A DNA stretch of 64,000 nucleotides from an uncultured Lachnospiraceae bacterium (GCA_910587155.1 CAJULA010000006.1:1-64000); one strand, 5' to 3'; numbered from the stretch's first letter, positions 34,552 through 45,000 are shown. Notes: a model not told the origin generated them from the sequence alone. A program made the numbers and translations.

Positions 34552-35571
34552 ATGCAGAAAGAGGATATCCGTATCAGGCATGTGATCGTACATATACTGG
34601 ACTCCACGGTGGGACTGCCGGTCCTGTCGGAGCGGGAGATTGAATTCGGTTCGGATTTTGCAGAGTTTCTGCGCGACCATATATACAGGATCATTGCCGG
34701 AGACGACAGCAAGCAATGTGAGTTTCATAAGGAGCAGTCAGAGATCCTGAGGATGCTGACAGGCTATGAGGATGGGGCATTTGTGGCGTTCAGCAGACAG
34801 GCGGCGGAGCTTCTTTATGAGATTATGAACAGCAATATCGAGATTCCCCCGGCCGATCTGTGTGTGGTGAGATTTCGGGCGGGAGAGGAGGAATATCTGG
34901 CGCTGCTGAAGATGAATTTCCGGGATTCCTATACGCACCGGACTGTGCCCTGCGAAGAAGGGAATCTCAATGAGATCATCCGTTACCGTGCCACACTTCC
35001 GGCACAGTCCCAGCGCCTGCAGGAAGCGGCAGTGATCAGTCTGCATGATTTTTCCGTGCGTGTGATCGAGAAAAAATATGAGATCAACGGGGAAAAGACA
35101 GATTATTTTTCCTGGCTGTTTCTCAAATGCAGCAGCCACCTGTCACATAAGGCAAAACTGGATATCGTTGCCAGGACGGTGGCGAATATTCAGAAGGAAA
35201 ATTTCCAAGAATATGAACAATACGAAGAACATATGCGGGCAAAACATATTATTTCCGAAGAAATTGCGGAAAACGGCGGTTTTGTCGTAGAAGATCTCGC
35301 GGAAAAAATATTTGCCGGGAAGCCGGAACTGCAGGTTCGTTTCCAGGAGAAGATGGAACAATATGATATGGTAAAAGAAGAAGTCGCACCACAAAATGAC
35401 ACGACTGTCAGAAAATATCAGACGCAGCATCTTCTCACAGATACAGGGATCGAACTGAAGATTCCCATGGATCAGTATCGGGATCATGAACGGGTGGAAT
35501 TTATCACCGAGGCGGATGGCAGCATTTCCGTGCTGCTGCGGAGGATCGGGCATATACAGGCAAAATTTTAA
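34552..35571 (+). CDS. Nucleoid-associated protein (NdpA/YejK family)
   Basis: 339 residues, ATG 34552 after AGAGGAAGG. DNA-binding family: IRHVIVHILDSTVGLPVLSE at the N-terminus, the central LYEIMNSNIEIPPADLCVV, an EYLALLKMNFRDSYTH stretch and C-terminal segment GIELKIPMDQYRD are family-like. Clostridial members have no tested role. Operon: between vanZ-like and Mbeg1-like genes (8-base gap to the next start). Confidence 0.85.
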   Translation: MQKEDIRIRHVIVHILDSTVGLPVLSEREIEFGSDFAEFLRDHIYRIIAGDDSKQCEFHKEQSEILRMLTGYEDGAFVAFSRQAAELLYEIMNSNIEIPPADLCVVRFRAGEEEYLALLKMNFRDSYTHRTVPCEEGNLNEIIRYRATLPAQSQRLQEAAVISLHDFSVRVIEKKYEINGEKTDYFSWLFLKCSSHLSHKAKLDIVARTVANIQKENFQEYEQYEEHMRAKHIISEEIAENGGFVVEDLAEKIFAGKPELQVRFQEKMEQYDMVKEEVAPQNDTTVRKYQTQHLLTDTGIELKIPMDQYRDHERVEFITEADGSISVLLRRIGHIQAKF

Positions 35572-35579
35572 GGGATACT

Positions 35580-36686
35580 ATGGGAAATATCATTGACTAT
35601 ATCAGGGAATATGGAGAATATTCCCTGTTGGAGCGTCCTTTTGGCGATGTGGACAGTCTGGCGCTTGCCCAGTTTGCGTATCTGAAGCTGGAAGGTGTCA
35701 TACCGCCGCCGGCTGAGAGGCCGGGCGGTGTCACCATCGGAGAAATCGGACGCCTGGAACAGAAAGAGGAAATCTTTGCGGATCTGTTTTTTGCGCAGGA
35801 GCAGCATGCCTTATTTGAGGCCATGCGGATGAGCCGGCGTTTCCAGACCATGAGGATTGTACATTGTGTAAACCGGATTGACCTTCGGGAGCAGTCACAG
35901 TTTTCTGCCGTGACCCTTCTGCTGGAGGATAATTCGGTTTATATTGCGTTCCGGGGGACTGATGAGACGGTGGTGGGGTGGAAAGAAGATTTTCGCATGG
36001 CGTGCGAGGCGCCGGTGCCAAGCCAGGAACTGGCCAGAGCCTATCTCGATGAAGCCGGCGCCTGCTGCCCGGGCCCCCTGCTGGTGGGCGGTCATTCCAA
36101 AGGCGGCAATCTGGCAGTCTTTGCGGCAATGTTTTGCCGGGAGGAAGTGAGGAGACGAATCAGACGGATCTACAGTCTGGATGGCCCCGGTTTTCTGCCC
36201 CGGCTTCGCGATGAGGAGGCATACCGGGGGATTCGGGAACGGATCAGAAAGATCGTACCACATTCCTCTGTAGTCGGCATGCTGCTGGAAGACACAGGCG
36301 CTTATGAAACGGTAGAGAGCAGCAGCTTTGGACTGCTGCAGCACAATGCTTTTTCCTGGCTGATCCGGGAAGGAAAGTTCGTAAAGGTGAAAGATGTGTA
36401 CCAGGGCACAAAGACGGTTCTGGAAGTACTCAATCGTTTTATTCTGTCAGTACCGAAAGCGGAGAGGGAAGTGCTGATTGATGATCTTTTCGGGATATTG
36501 GAAGCAGCGGGCAAAGAGAAGCTGACAGAGATTTCCGACCACCGGAAGATGGCCCTCAGATGTATGGGCGCGGCGTTTTGGGGGATGGAGCGGGAAAAAC
36601 GAAGAGACATGTTGCGGGCCGCCCGGATGTTATTGACAGCCGGCAGGGAAACCATGGCTGAGCACAGACGCAGGAGGCGGGAATAA
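35580..36686 (+). CDS. Mbeg1-like (DUF2974) alpha/beta hydrolase-type protein
   Basis: 368 residues, ATG 35580. DUF2974/Mbeg1 proteins look like lipases: YIAFRGTDETVVGWKEDF, then GGHSKGGNLAVFAA, the G-H-S-x-G nucleophile elbow. The C-terminal part is rich in Lys/Arg (ending RRRRRE), perhaps for binding membranes or acid partners. Substrate unknown. Third gene of the vanZ-like operon; the M19 peptidase gene starts 89 bases later. Confidence 0.88.
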   Translation: MGNIIDYIREYGEYSLLERPFGDVDSLALAQFAYLKLEGVIPPPAERPGGVTIGEIGRLEQKEEIFADLFFAQEQHALFEAMRMSRRFQTMRIVHCVNRIDLREQSQFSAVTLLLEDNSVYIAFRGTDETVVGWKEDFRMACEAPVPSQELARAYLDEAGACCPGPLLVGGHSKGGNLAVFAAMFCREEVRRRIRRIYSLDGPGFLPRLRDEEAYRGIRERIRKIVPHSSVVGMLLEDTGAYETVESSSFGLLQHNAFSWLIREGKFVKVKDVYQGTKTVLEVLNRFILSVPKAEREVLIDDLFGILEAAGKEKLTEISDHRKMALRCMGAAFWGMEREKRRDMLRAARMLLTAGRETMAEHRRRRRE

Positions 36687-36774
36687 AAGACATCGGACGG
36701 ATCAGGGCGCCAGGCAGGAATAGAAAGCGGCTCGGAGAAATAAACATAAGAAAAAGAAAAAATCGGAGAGTCGT

Positions 36775-37821
36775 TTGAGGATTTCACTGAAAAACTGGGA
36801 ACTGGCATGCCGCCTGCAGGCGGAGACTCCGGTAGCGGATCTGCATATGGATTTGCCGGGAGAACTGTTATTTCGCCGCAGGCGGGGGCAGAGGCGGGTG
36901 ATAGCCGGCCGATATCTGCCGGTCTGGAAAAAGGCCGGTATCAGTCTGGTCGGGGCGGCGGTATATGTGGAAGATGAGAATCTGCCGGAGGCAGCTCTGC
37001 GCAATACACTGCTGCAGACAGAGGCGCTGAAAGAAGAAATCAGAGAGGCGGAAGGCGCGGTACATCTCATCCGTTGTCAGGCTGATCTCGACAGAGCATA
37101 TGAAAAAAGTTCTGTCGGCATTTTATTATATCTGGAAGGTCTGGACTGTATCGGTACGGATACCGGTCTGCTCTCCCTGCTCTCGGAGCTGGGGGTTATG
37201 GGCGCTTCGCTTGTCTGGAGCAGACAAAACCTCCTGGCCTGCGGCTGCTGCCGGGCCTCGGAAAAACGGGAGGTGAAGGGAAAACTGACGGAAGCGGGAA
37301 TGGCCGCCATTCAAAAGATGAGAGAACAGCATATGTTTTTGGATATCAGCCATCTGAATGATGAAGGGACGGAAGAGGTGCTGACAGAGGCGGATATTCC
37401 GATGCTGGCTACCCATTCCAACGCCAGGGAGGTGTATTTTCATTATCGAAATCTGACCGGCGGACAGATTGACTTGCTGTCAGACCGGGGCGGTATTATC
37501 GGCCTTAACGCCTGCAGCCTCCTGACCGGTTCTGCCCGTGACGGCAGGCATCTGGAACTGCTGCAAAAGCACGGGAAATATCTCCTGGAACGGGCCGGGG
37601 CGGATCATGTGGCTCTGGGTCTGGATCTGTGCCGCAACTATGAACTGGCAAGACGTGAACTGCCGGCAAACCAGCTCCGTGGAAATGATGCCCTGCCCGA
37701 TCAGGGGGAACTGGCGCTTCTGACAGCGGCTTTTCTGGAAATCGGCACAAGACCGGATGTCATCAGGAAGCTTCTGGGAGAAAATGCGTTTGCCTTTCTG
37801 CGCCGCGTACTGCCGCAGTAA
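36775..37821 (+). CDS. Membrane dipeptidase-like peptidase M19
   Basis: 348 residues from TTG 36775, preceded by GGAGAG at good spacing. Dizinc amidohydrolase fold: VADLHMDLP (HxD metal site), LYLEGLDCIG (bridging Glu), MFLDISHLNDE (metal His), LATHSNAREVYFHYRN (second metal His), and GLDLCRN near the end. Substrates are D- or L-dipeptides; the actual substrate is unknown. No signal peptide, so it is cytoplasmic. The HD-domain gene lies downstream. Confidence 0.9.
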   Translation: MRISLKNWELACRLQAETPVADLHMDLPGELLFRRRRGQRRVIAGRYLPVWKKAGISLVGAAVYVEDENLPEAALRNTLLQTEALKEEIREAEGAVHLIRCQADLDRAYEKSSVGILLYLEGLDCIGTDTGLLSLLSELGVMGASLVWSRQNLLACGCCRASEKREVKGKLTEAGMAAIQKMREQHMFLDISHLNDEGTEEVLTEADIPMLATHSNAREVYFHYRNLTGGQIDLLSDRGGIIGLNACSLLTGSARDGRHLELLQKHGKYLLERAGADHVALGLDLCRNYELARRELPANQLRGNDALPDQGELALLTAAFLEIGTRPDVIRKLLGENAFAFLRRVLPQ

Positions 37822-37952
37822 GTGTCAGTGTAAATTCATCCTTGTCCGGGCTCCATTCCCGTGCTATGATTAAAATAAAAACGGTCAAAGAGACGACCGG
37901 TAAAACCGGCGCTGCTTCAGTGTTAGCAAAGCCAGGGGAAGGAGAGAGTAAG

Positions 37953-38369
37953 ATGGAGCGGGAGGTTGTGGAATATGCCGACAGGCTTGCAAGACAATAT
38001 TATGATCCCGAAACATTTGCCCATGCCCTCAGAGTGGCCGATTATGTGCGGGAACAGCCCCTGATTGACGATGCGATGCGGGATGACTGCATTGCCCTTG
38101 CCCTGATGCATGATCTCTGGGAAGACACGGACTGCCCGCGCGGCATCCTGGCAGACAGGGCGCATCTGCGGGCCTGCCTCCTGCTTCTGACCAGATCCGG
38201 CGGGATTCCATATATGACATATATCAGAAATATCCGCGCACATGCCGCTGATATGCCCGAAGCCTGCTGGGTCAAACTGGCGGATATGAAAGATCACCTG
38301 GCACTGACAGAGACACTGACAGACAGACTGAAAGAAAAATACTTACAGGCGCTGCCCTGCCTGCTTTAA
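37953..38369 (+). CDS. HD-domain protein (small phosphohydrolase-like)
   Basis: 138 residues from ATG 37953, after GGAGAGAG. The earlier in-frame ATG at 37842 gives an unlikely N-terminus. Motifs: FAHALRVADYV (first His), LALMHDLWEDT (HD dyad), then KLADMKDHLAL (the D of the last metal site). This is the SpoT/HD-type pattern of short guanosine or nucleotide phosphohydrolases. Substrate unknown. Confidence 0.82.
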   Translation: MEREVVEYADRLARQYYDPETFAHALRVADYVREQPLIDDAMRDDCIALALMHDLWEDTDCPRGILADRAHLRACLLLLTRSGGIPYMTYIRNIRAHAADMPEACWVKLADMKDHLALTETLTDRLKEKYLQALPCLL

Positions 38370-38376
38370 AAAAGGA

Positions 38377-38508
38377 GGGGAAGGGCGAATGCGGAACTGG
38401 AAACAGCAGGAGCCCGAAAGCAGACAGGATTGATAAACGGACGGGAAAGCGGCCGGTTATCAATCGCTGGAAAGGTCTGGGGAAGGGCGAATGCGGAACT
38501 GGAAACAG
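38377..38508. repeat. Direct 30-bp repeat with 102-bp spacing
   Basis: GGGGAAGGGCGAATGCGGAA and the ten bases after it occur at 38377-38406 and at 38479-38508, identical. Each contains GGAAGGGCGA-ATG, so each makes a ribosome site and a start: copy 1 opens MRNWKQQEPESRQD then stop, copy 2 opens an unrelated longer frame out of phase with the secreted protein. It looks like a duplication of a translation start. Confidence 0.75.
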
Positions 38509-38521
38509 GAGACTTCAAAAG

Positions 38522-39271
38522 ATGAAAAAAGGTTGGCTTCGCAGAACAGCGCCGCTTTTGTGCGGCATATTCTTTCTGCTTCAGGCTCCCATGCTGCAGG
38601 CAGAGGAAATCACAGGAAGTTCCAGGGCGGTTGTGGCCTATTCGGAAGATCATACGATGGGAACCGTATATGCCCAGTGCAACGGTGTGACGTTTCAGAA
38701 TGCTGTCTATGCGTCAGATTACGACAGTATCACGATATCGGCAAGTCCGAACAGCGGATATTCGTTTGCTTATTTTACGGATAATGATATGATTGTCACC
38801 AAAAGTGCCTGGTATACGTTCTGTCCGGGCTATTACGATCATACGATCGTGGCCCATTTTGTAAAGCGCGGCGACAATGATGACGATGATGTGCCCAAAG
38901 TAAACTGGTCCAACAGTGCCTGTGTATTTGCGCCGGGTTATAAGATAGATGCCGTCAGCATCACCACCGATCAGGTTGTGCAGGGCAGGCAGTGCAGAGA
39001 AGCATTTGACAGCGTCAGAGAAGACTATACATACGTTGGCATGTACAATATCTCTTTTGCGCATGCCGGGAAACCGATGGAAAAACTCGATCATCCCGTA
39101 CAGCTGTTATTTGATATTCCTGCCCAGTATCAGAGAGACGGACGGAAATTCAGAATACTGCGTGTATACAAAGGCCAGCCGGTCATACTGGAAAATCTGG
39201 AGGAGCGGGGGAACAAGGTACAGTTTGAGACGGATTGTACGGCAGCCTATGCGCTGGTGTATCAGGACTGA
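38522..39271 (+). CDS. Secreted protein of unknown function
   Basis: 249 residues. Signal peptide: MKKGWLRRTAPLLCGIFFLL, cleaved after the MLQAE region. The mature part has a SSRAVVAYSEDHTMGTVYA start, a CNGVTF stretch, an Asp-rich spacer (DNDDDD), and C-terminal beta-rich segments. I do not recognise the family. The C-terminal YALVYQD resembles the end of InlB-like or surface beta domains. It is followed at 79 bases by the tRNA genes. Confidence 0.65.
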   Translation: MKKGWLRRTAPLLCGIFFLLQAPMLQAEEITGSSRAVVAYSEDHTMGTVYAQCNGVTFQNAVYASDYDSITISASPNSGYSFAYFTDNDMIVTKSAWYTFCPGYYDHTIVAHFVKRGDNDDDDVPKVNWSNSACVFAPGYKIDAVSITTDQVVQGRQCREAFDSVREDYTYVGMYNISFAHAGKPMEKLDHPVQLLFDIPAQYQRDGRKFRILRVYKGQPVILENLEERGNKVQFETDCTAAYALVYQD

Positions 39272-39302
39272 TTTATTTTTTTCGACAAATTAAAAAAAGC
39301 TG

Positions 39303-39331
39303 TTGACATTATACGGATATAGTGGTAGTAT
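39303..39331 (+). promoter_or_regulatory. Promoter of the tRNA-Leu pair
   Basis: TTGACA at 39303-39308 and TAGTAT at 39326-39331 are 17 bases apart, 19 bases before the first tRNA. Confidence 0.75.
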
Positions 39332-39350
39332 ATGTCTTGCGGCACGACAT

Positions 39351-39434
39351 GCGGGAGTGCTGGAATTGGCAGACAGGCAAGACTAAGGATCTTGTGCCCG
39401 TATAGGCGTGTGGGTTCAAGTCCCATCTCCCGCA
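39351..39434 (+). tRNA. tRNA-Leu (anticodon AAG)
   Basis: Cloverleaf: acceptor GCGGGAG pairs with CTCCCGC, D-arm CTGGAATTGGCAGACAG, anticodon stem CAAGA/TCTTG with loop CTAAGGA (anticodon AAG at 34-36), long variable arm (TGCCCGTATAGGCG), and T-arm GGGTTCAAGTCCC. The long variable arm is the Leu type. CCA is not encoded. A34 means the codon CUU is read, probably after deamination to inosine. Confidence 0.9.
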
Positions 39435-39440
39435 CGGTGG

Positions 39441-39525
39441 GCAGGAATGGCGGAATTGGCAGACGCGCACGGTTCAGGTCCGTGTGAGCATTGCGCTCAT
39501 GAGGGTTCAAGTCCCTTTTCCTGCA
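39441..39525 (+). tRNA. tRNA-Leu (anticodon CAG)
   Basis: Acceptor GCAGGAA/TTCCTGC, anticodon stem CACGG/CCGTG with loop TTCAGGT (anticodon CAG), long variable arm (TGAGCATTGCGCTCA), T-arm GGGTTCAAGTCCC. Reads CUG. Seven bases after the first tRNA, so the two are processed from one transcript. CCA is not encoded. Confidence 0.92.
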
Positions 39526-39529
39526 CGGA

Positions 39530-39572
39530 AAATACGAAGCAGACTATTTTGATAGTGGCTTCGTATTTTTTT
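39530..39572 (+). terminator. Terminator of the tRNA pair
   Basis: AAATACGAAGC (39530-39540) pairs with 39558-39568 around a 17-base loop, followed by a T-run. Confidence 0.85.
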
Positions 39573-39701
39573 ATGCACACGGGCATCCGGAGGAAACTGT
39601 CGGCATGCGCTGACGGATGTCCGGTGCGAGGGCAGAGGAAGATACCTCTTCTCTGCCCGATTGCACATATCTGTTTATATGATGATAAAAGGAGAGGAAT
39701 G

Positions 39702-41060
39702 ATGAGAACGATCGGAATAGACATTGGAACGACAACAATCAGTGCCGTTGTGCTGGATAGAGAACAGGAAAGGGTGGTAACGGCGAGGACAGTCGCTAAT
39801 GACAGTTTTATCAGGTCATCAAATGCCTGGGAACGCATCCAGGATGCGGAGATGATCTGGCGGAAGGCCAAGGCTGTGCTGGATGAGCTGTTAGACCGGT
39901 ATCCCGATACGGAGTCTATCGGACTGACCGGTCAGATGCACGGCATTGTTTATACCAATCGGCACGGTATGGGAATCAGTCCTCTTTATACATGGCAGGA
40001 CGGCAGCGGAAATCTCCCATATCAGGATGGGATGAGTCTGGCTGCGTACATATCGGACCGTTATGGGATCAGAATTTCTTCCGGCTATGGGCTTTTGACC
40101 CATCTGTATCACTGCCTGCACGGGGAAGTGCCCCGGGAGGGGGTGTGTTTGTGCACCATTGCGGATTATATGGGAATGAGACTGACCGACAGGAAAAAAC
40201 CGCTCGTACATATGAGCAACGGGGCAGGCCTGGGATTTTTTGACGGCAGAAAAAGTATCTTTCGGGAAAAGATGATAGAAGAACTGGGAATGGATCCGGC
40301 ATTTCTGCCGGAGATTACGACAAAGTTTTCCAGGCTGGGTGAGTATCGCGGGATACCGGTGACGGCGGCCCTGGGCGACAATCAGGCCAGCTTTCTGGGC
40401 AGTGTGGGAAGGGCGGAAAATACGGTTCTGTTAAATGTCGGGACAGGCGGCCAGATATCAGTGCTCTCAGATGCTTACTTTGAGTCGCCGGAGATTGAAG
40501 CACGTCCATTCGCGGATGGAAAATATCTGCTGGCAGGCTCCTCTTTGTGCGGCGGCAGAGCTTATGCCATCCTGGAGCGTTTTTTCCGCAGTTATGCGGC
40601 AGCAGCAGGAGCAGAGGATACGCCCCAGTATGAGATTATGGAAAAGCTGGCCAGGAAGGGGATGGCGGCGGATCTTGCCATATCCGGAGCAGATGACCTT
40701 ACTTCGGCGGCATCGCCGGCTCCTGAACGGCTGGAAGTCTGCACGGCCTTTCACGGGACGCGTGCCGACCCGAAATGCCGCGGCAGTATTACCGGTATGA
40801 CAGAGGACAATTTTACACCGGAAGGGATTACCTATGGTGTCCTGAAGGGAATGGCAAAGGAATTGTATGACATGTATGAGGTGATCCGCCGGGGCACCGG
40901 CATCTGCGCCGACACTCTGGTGGCGTCCGGCAATGGTGTGCGCAGAAACCCGGTTCTGCTGGCAATATTTGGTCAGATGTTTGGCATACGGCCGCTCCTT
41001 TCCGATGCAGAAGAAGAGGCTGCCCTGGGCGCGGCGCTCAGCAGCGCAGGGGATGCATAA
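39702..41060 (+). CDS. FGGY family carbohydrate kinase (sedoheptulokinase-like)
   Basis: 452 residues from ATG 39702, after GGAGAGGA; ATG 39699 also works. The long upstream frame runs into the tRNAs and is not coding. FGGY fold: IGIDIGTTTISAVVLD at the N-terminus (phosphate 1), GLTGQMHGIVYTN and LYTWQDG at the substrate site, LGDNQASFLGS, GTGGQISVLS (adenosine side) and ASGNGVRRNP near the end. The TGQMHG-type segment fits sedoheptulose or xylulose-like sugars. True sugar unknown; no sugar transport gene is near. Confidence 0.85.
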   Translation: MRTIGIDIGTTTISAVVLDREQERVVTARTVANDSFIRSSNAWERIQDAEMIWRKAKAVLDELLDRYPDTESIGLTGQMHGIVYTNRHGMGISPLYTWQDGSGNLPYQDGMSLAAYISDRYGIRISSGYGLLTHLYHCLHGEVPREGVCLCTIADYMGMRLTDRKKPLVHMSNGAGLGFFDGRKSIFREKMIEELGMDPAFLPEITTKFSRLGEYRGIPVTAALGDNQASFLGSVGRAENTVLLNVGTGGQISVLSDAYFESPEIEARPFADGKYLLAGSSLCGGRAYAILERFFRSYAAAAGAEDTPQYEIMEKLARKGMAADLAISGADDLTSAASPAPERLEVCTAFHGTRADPKCRGSITGMTEDNFTPEGITYGVLKGMAKELYDMYEVIRRGTGICADTLVASGNGVRRNPVLLAIFGQMFGIRPLLSDAEEEAALGAALSSAGDA

Positions 41061-41117
41061 AGAGCGGAACGGGAACGGGGAGGTATCGTGCAAAAGTACT
41101 AATTCATGACAAAGGGC

Positions 41118-41145
41118 TTGCAATTCTCACAAGATATTGTAGAAT
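41118..41145 (+). promoter_or_regulatory. Candidate promoter of srtB
   Basis: TTGCAA (41118-41123) and TAGAAT (41140-41145) with a 16-base spacer lie 24 bases before the srtB ATG. Confidence 0.5.
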
Positions 41146-41168
41146 ATAGAATATATGCTACATAGAAA

Positions 41169-42065
41169 ATGGAACAGAATGTGCAGGAGGAGATACGCGG
41201 ATTGGCGAAGAAAAGTTTGAAAAAGCTGGCTGCTGAGTATCATCTGGAAGCGTATGATGAGAAGATGCAGAAAGCCATCCTTCTTCAGCTGAAGCGACGG
41301 GCGCGGAGGAGGCGGCTGCTTACCCTGCTTTTTACAGTACTGGCCGTAGGCAGTCTGGGGTATTTTGCGGGATATTACTATCTGGCGGACAGATCAGGCA
41401 GTCAGTTTGAGGAGCTGGCAGAACTGAAAGACAGACCGCCCATCACCCCTTTTCAGATTCATAAGACGCAGGAAAAGGAGACGCCGGATATTCTGGATGA
41501 ATACAAAAATTTATATAATAAGAACAAAAGCCTAATCGGATGGCTGAAAATTGACGATACAAATATAAACTATCCTGTGATGCAGTCAAAGGACTCGGAA
41601 TATTATCTGACACATAATTTCAGTCAGGAGTATGACCGGAACGGTTCTATTTTTATGGATCCGGCGTGTGATGTGCTGCGCCCCAGTACGAATCTGATCC
41701 TGTATGGGCATCATATGCGTTCCGGCAATATGTTCGGAGATCTGGATCAGTATGAATCAAGGGAGTATATGGAGAAACATGCCACGATTCAGTTTGATAC
41801 CCTGTATGAGAAGGGAACCTGGGAGGTCATGTATGTCTTTCGGGACCGGCTCCGACAGGATACCGAGATAACCTTTAAATATTATCAGTTCATTGAAGCG
41901 AACTCTGCGGAAGAGTTTGCCTCCAATATGAATGCCATGGCGCAGATGTCTCTGTATGATACGGGAGTCAAGGCTGCTTATGGCGACCAGTTGCTGACAC
42001 TGTCCACCTGTGACAGCAGAGAAGAGGACGGCAGGTTCGTCGTAGTGGCGAAGCGTGTAAGGTAA
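41169..42065 (+). CDS. srtB: Class B sortase
   Basis: 298 residues. Membrane transpeptidase that links surface proteins to the peptidoglycan. N-terminal cytoplasmic part rich in Lys/Arg, one helix (about residues 54-76), then the sortase fold. Catalytic H181 (in LYGHHM), C281 (LSTCDS) and R289 (EEDGRFV) are present. Class B features: NGSIFMDPACD and MFGDLDQY. ATG 41169 has no strong ribosome site; TTG about 30 bases later after AGGAGGAG is an alternative. It is 28 bases before the LRR surface protein gene, its likely substrate. Confidence 0.92.
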   Translation: MEQNVQEEIRGLAKKSLKKLAAEYHLEAYDEKMQKAILLQLKRRARRRRLLTLLFTVLAVGSLGYFAGYYYLADRSGSQFEELAELKDRPPITPFQIHKTQEKETPDILDEYKNLYNKNKSLIGWLKIDDTNINYPVMQSKDSEYYLTHNFSQEYDRNGSIFMDPACDVLRPSTNLILYGHHMRSGNMFGDLDQYESREYMEKHATIQFDTLYEKGTWEVMYVFRDRLRQDTEITFKYYQFIEANSAEEFASNMNAMAQMSLYDTGVKAAYGDQLLTLSTCDSREEDGRFVVVAKRVR

Positions 42066-42093
42066 AGCATGTTTCAGAGGGAGAGCAGATAAG

Positions 42094-45000
42094 ATGGCTA
42101 AGACAGAAAAAAAGAAAAACAGGAAACTGCGCAGGCGTATCCGGCGTACGACTGCGATTATTTTAATGATAACCTCTATTATCGTGGCGGCAATCCCCGT
42201 ACCGGAGAATGCGGCTGCGCCTACGGGGGGAGTGGCTCCTTTGAATGATGCTGACCGGACGCCGGATCATTATGACTACGATGTGGATGCCGCAGGGAGT
42301 GATTATGTAAATTTTAACGACAGCGGTCTGTCTCTGAGCAGTACGGCTGCAACGGAGCCTGCGTATACTGTCATTGAAAGCGGCGGCAACTATATTTATC
42401 AGTGGCAGTTTAAATATTATACGGCTGCGGCTGCTGTAACCGGAGGTGTAAAGTCTGCGATTGTCAAGGAATACAATCCGACCTACAGAGCGGACAACGT
42501 GGATATGTCGGATTCCCTGTATGTGGAATATGAGAAGATTTCGGAGCAGGAATTTAATAATTTTGTAAATAAAAGAATCAATGGAGATGGGGGTTATAAC
42601 ACGGTCGTTACACTGGTTACTCCTAACGAGGTTGATCCTTTGGCCAGGCTGCGCGGCTATAATCCGGCTGATGGATCAGACAGTGGGAATGTGCAGGCGG
42701 CTCCGGTGATTAAGAAATATTTCCCGACTGAGTATGCTGCCTACGAAGCACAATATAATGCATGGCAGGCGGCAGATAATGAGAATCCGGGCAGCGCGGG
42801 AGTAGCGCCTACCTGTAATTTTGACTTTAACAGCAGTGCGGTCAGGAACCGTGCGACCGAGTTTTACTGTGATGTTGCCTACTCAAAATTAAACAATCCT
42901 ACCTATATGCTGACAGGGTTTGAACTGCAGCGTGTAACAGACCGCTCGGATGCAACAGCGGCCAATCCTGATGTTGCCACAAGAGTGTATATGCCAAAAG
43001 TGAAGACGGAGACGGAGATCAATACAAACATTGACAGGGATGCGTCCGGTTTTGTTGTTGGCGATATGTCTCCCAGTATTGTGGCGATTGCGGATAATGC
43101 GTTTAAGGAGGTCAGAAATGTTGAGAAACTGACGCTCCCCGAGAATGTAAAATATATCGGTGACAATGCATTTGAAGATTCCTTTATTACCAGCCTGACG
43201 GCAAGGGGCCTGATCGGTATCGGAAACGGCGCGTTTCGCGGGTGTAATTATCTGAAAGAAGTTGTGGTGCGGGGGAGCGGTACGAGTTCCACCCTGCTTC
43301 GGATCGGTGCGGAAGCGTTTCGCAGCAATCCGGAGCTGACGACGTTTGAAGTGCCCGGGTCGTTGCTGGAGATTGGGGCAGGCGCGTTTTCCAACTGCAG
43401 GGCGCTGTCGACGCTTACTTTTCAGCCGGGAGGGCATTCCGACTGTGATATCCGCAGTTTCGCCTTCCATGACTGTGGTGCGCTTACCAGTGTGGATTGG
43501 GGAGACGGCACAAATAATATCAAATCAATCGGCAAAGCGGCATTTGCCATGAGCTCCGGCATTGGAAATATGACAGAGTTTCATTTTCCACAGGGTGTGG
43601 CGAACGCCGGGACTTCTACGGGCAATCTGGGTGATCTGGCGCCCGGCGGCGGCTTCCTCGGCGATTATATTCTGGCGGGCAGAGGTACGCTGGAACGTGT
43701 TTACATGCCGTCTAATTCCTGGGGACGGTCTCAGAAAGTGACATTGCCGGAAGGTACGTTTATCAACTGTTATAACCTTGGCTACGTGGAATTTACGGAT
43801 GACGGCAGATTTTCCTGCGGGTATGTGGAGTTTGCCGACCGTCTGTTTGCGGAAGTGGCCAATGAGAAGCTGTACGTCAGAGGGCCCATGCTGTGCGCGG
43901 AACGTAATACGGCTTATCCCAGAAAGAGTACATGGGCGACCACATCAGTGGCAAAGCCGGAAGGTGGGATTCCTTATGTCTATAAGGATGAAAATGGCAA
44001 GGACTGCTATGAAGTATGTACAGAGAAGTATCTGCTGGCAATTGGTGAAGATGGAGTGCTGCAGTCCTGTACCTTCCGCGATGCGCAGGGAAATCCGAGC
44101 TTTAAGCCTGAATTTGTGGATATTGTCATTCCCGACGAAGTAGGTACGATTAAGACGACAGGGATTGCCGGCGGCAGTTTTGACAAGGATGCGAATCAGG
44201 ACGCAAATGCGATCAAAAAATGGATCCGGTCGATTGAAATTGAGGACGGTGGTGCTATCAAGTCAATCGGGGACAACACATTTCAGGGGTGTCCTTATCT
44301 GGAACGGGTTAAGATCGGAGATTCTGTCAACAGCATCGGTGCCAATGCTTTTGCGGACTGCGGTACGGAGATTCCTTCTACCAAGGCTCTGGAAGTGAAA
44401 TTCAGTACGCCTACGGATGGGCATACAAATTTTAAGATGGGAGCAAATGCGTTTACGACGGGAGGTCTGCCTCTTGTTTTTGAAGGTGATATTGTCAAGG
44501 GATATGCACCGTTTGACCATGCGATGAATCCTGACACTTATGCGAAAAAAGATACCGGTCTCCGTATTTTGTATAAGTCCAGTCGCCCGACGAACCTGAT
44601 TGTTATACAGGATAATGCAACAGGGCTTTCCACCCTGGTGGATTATCCCAAATATGAAGAGATTAATGAGAGAAACGAAGATTACTGCAGGGAGATGGAG
44701 GCTCTGTGGGAAAGTGTCTATGCGGGGAAGAGCGGAGCTCTGCAGAGACGCAACTATGCTGAGGCAACAACGGATGAGGAAAAAGCGCAGTGGTATGGCC
44801 CGTGGCTTAATGGAACCGATCCTGCTTTGGATGAATTGGGAAATGTGATCAAAACAGGGGAAGAACTGGGGCGGTACTATGATGATCCGGATAATAAATA
44901 TGATATTGTAGATTTATACGAGAACACATATACCGAGCAATGGAAGCAGCTGGCTCCGGAAGGAAAAGCAATCGTGGAGGCGACCCTGAATGTGGTAGTT

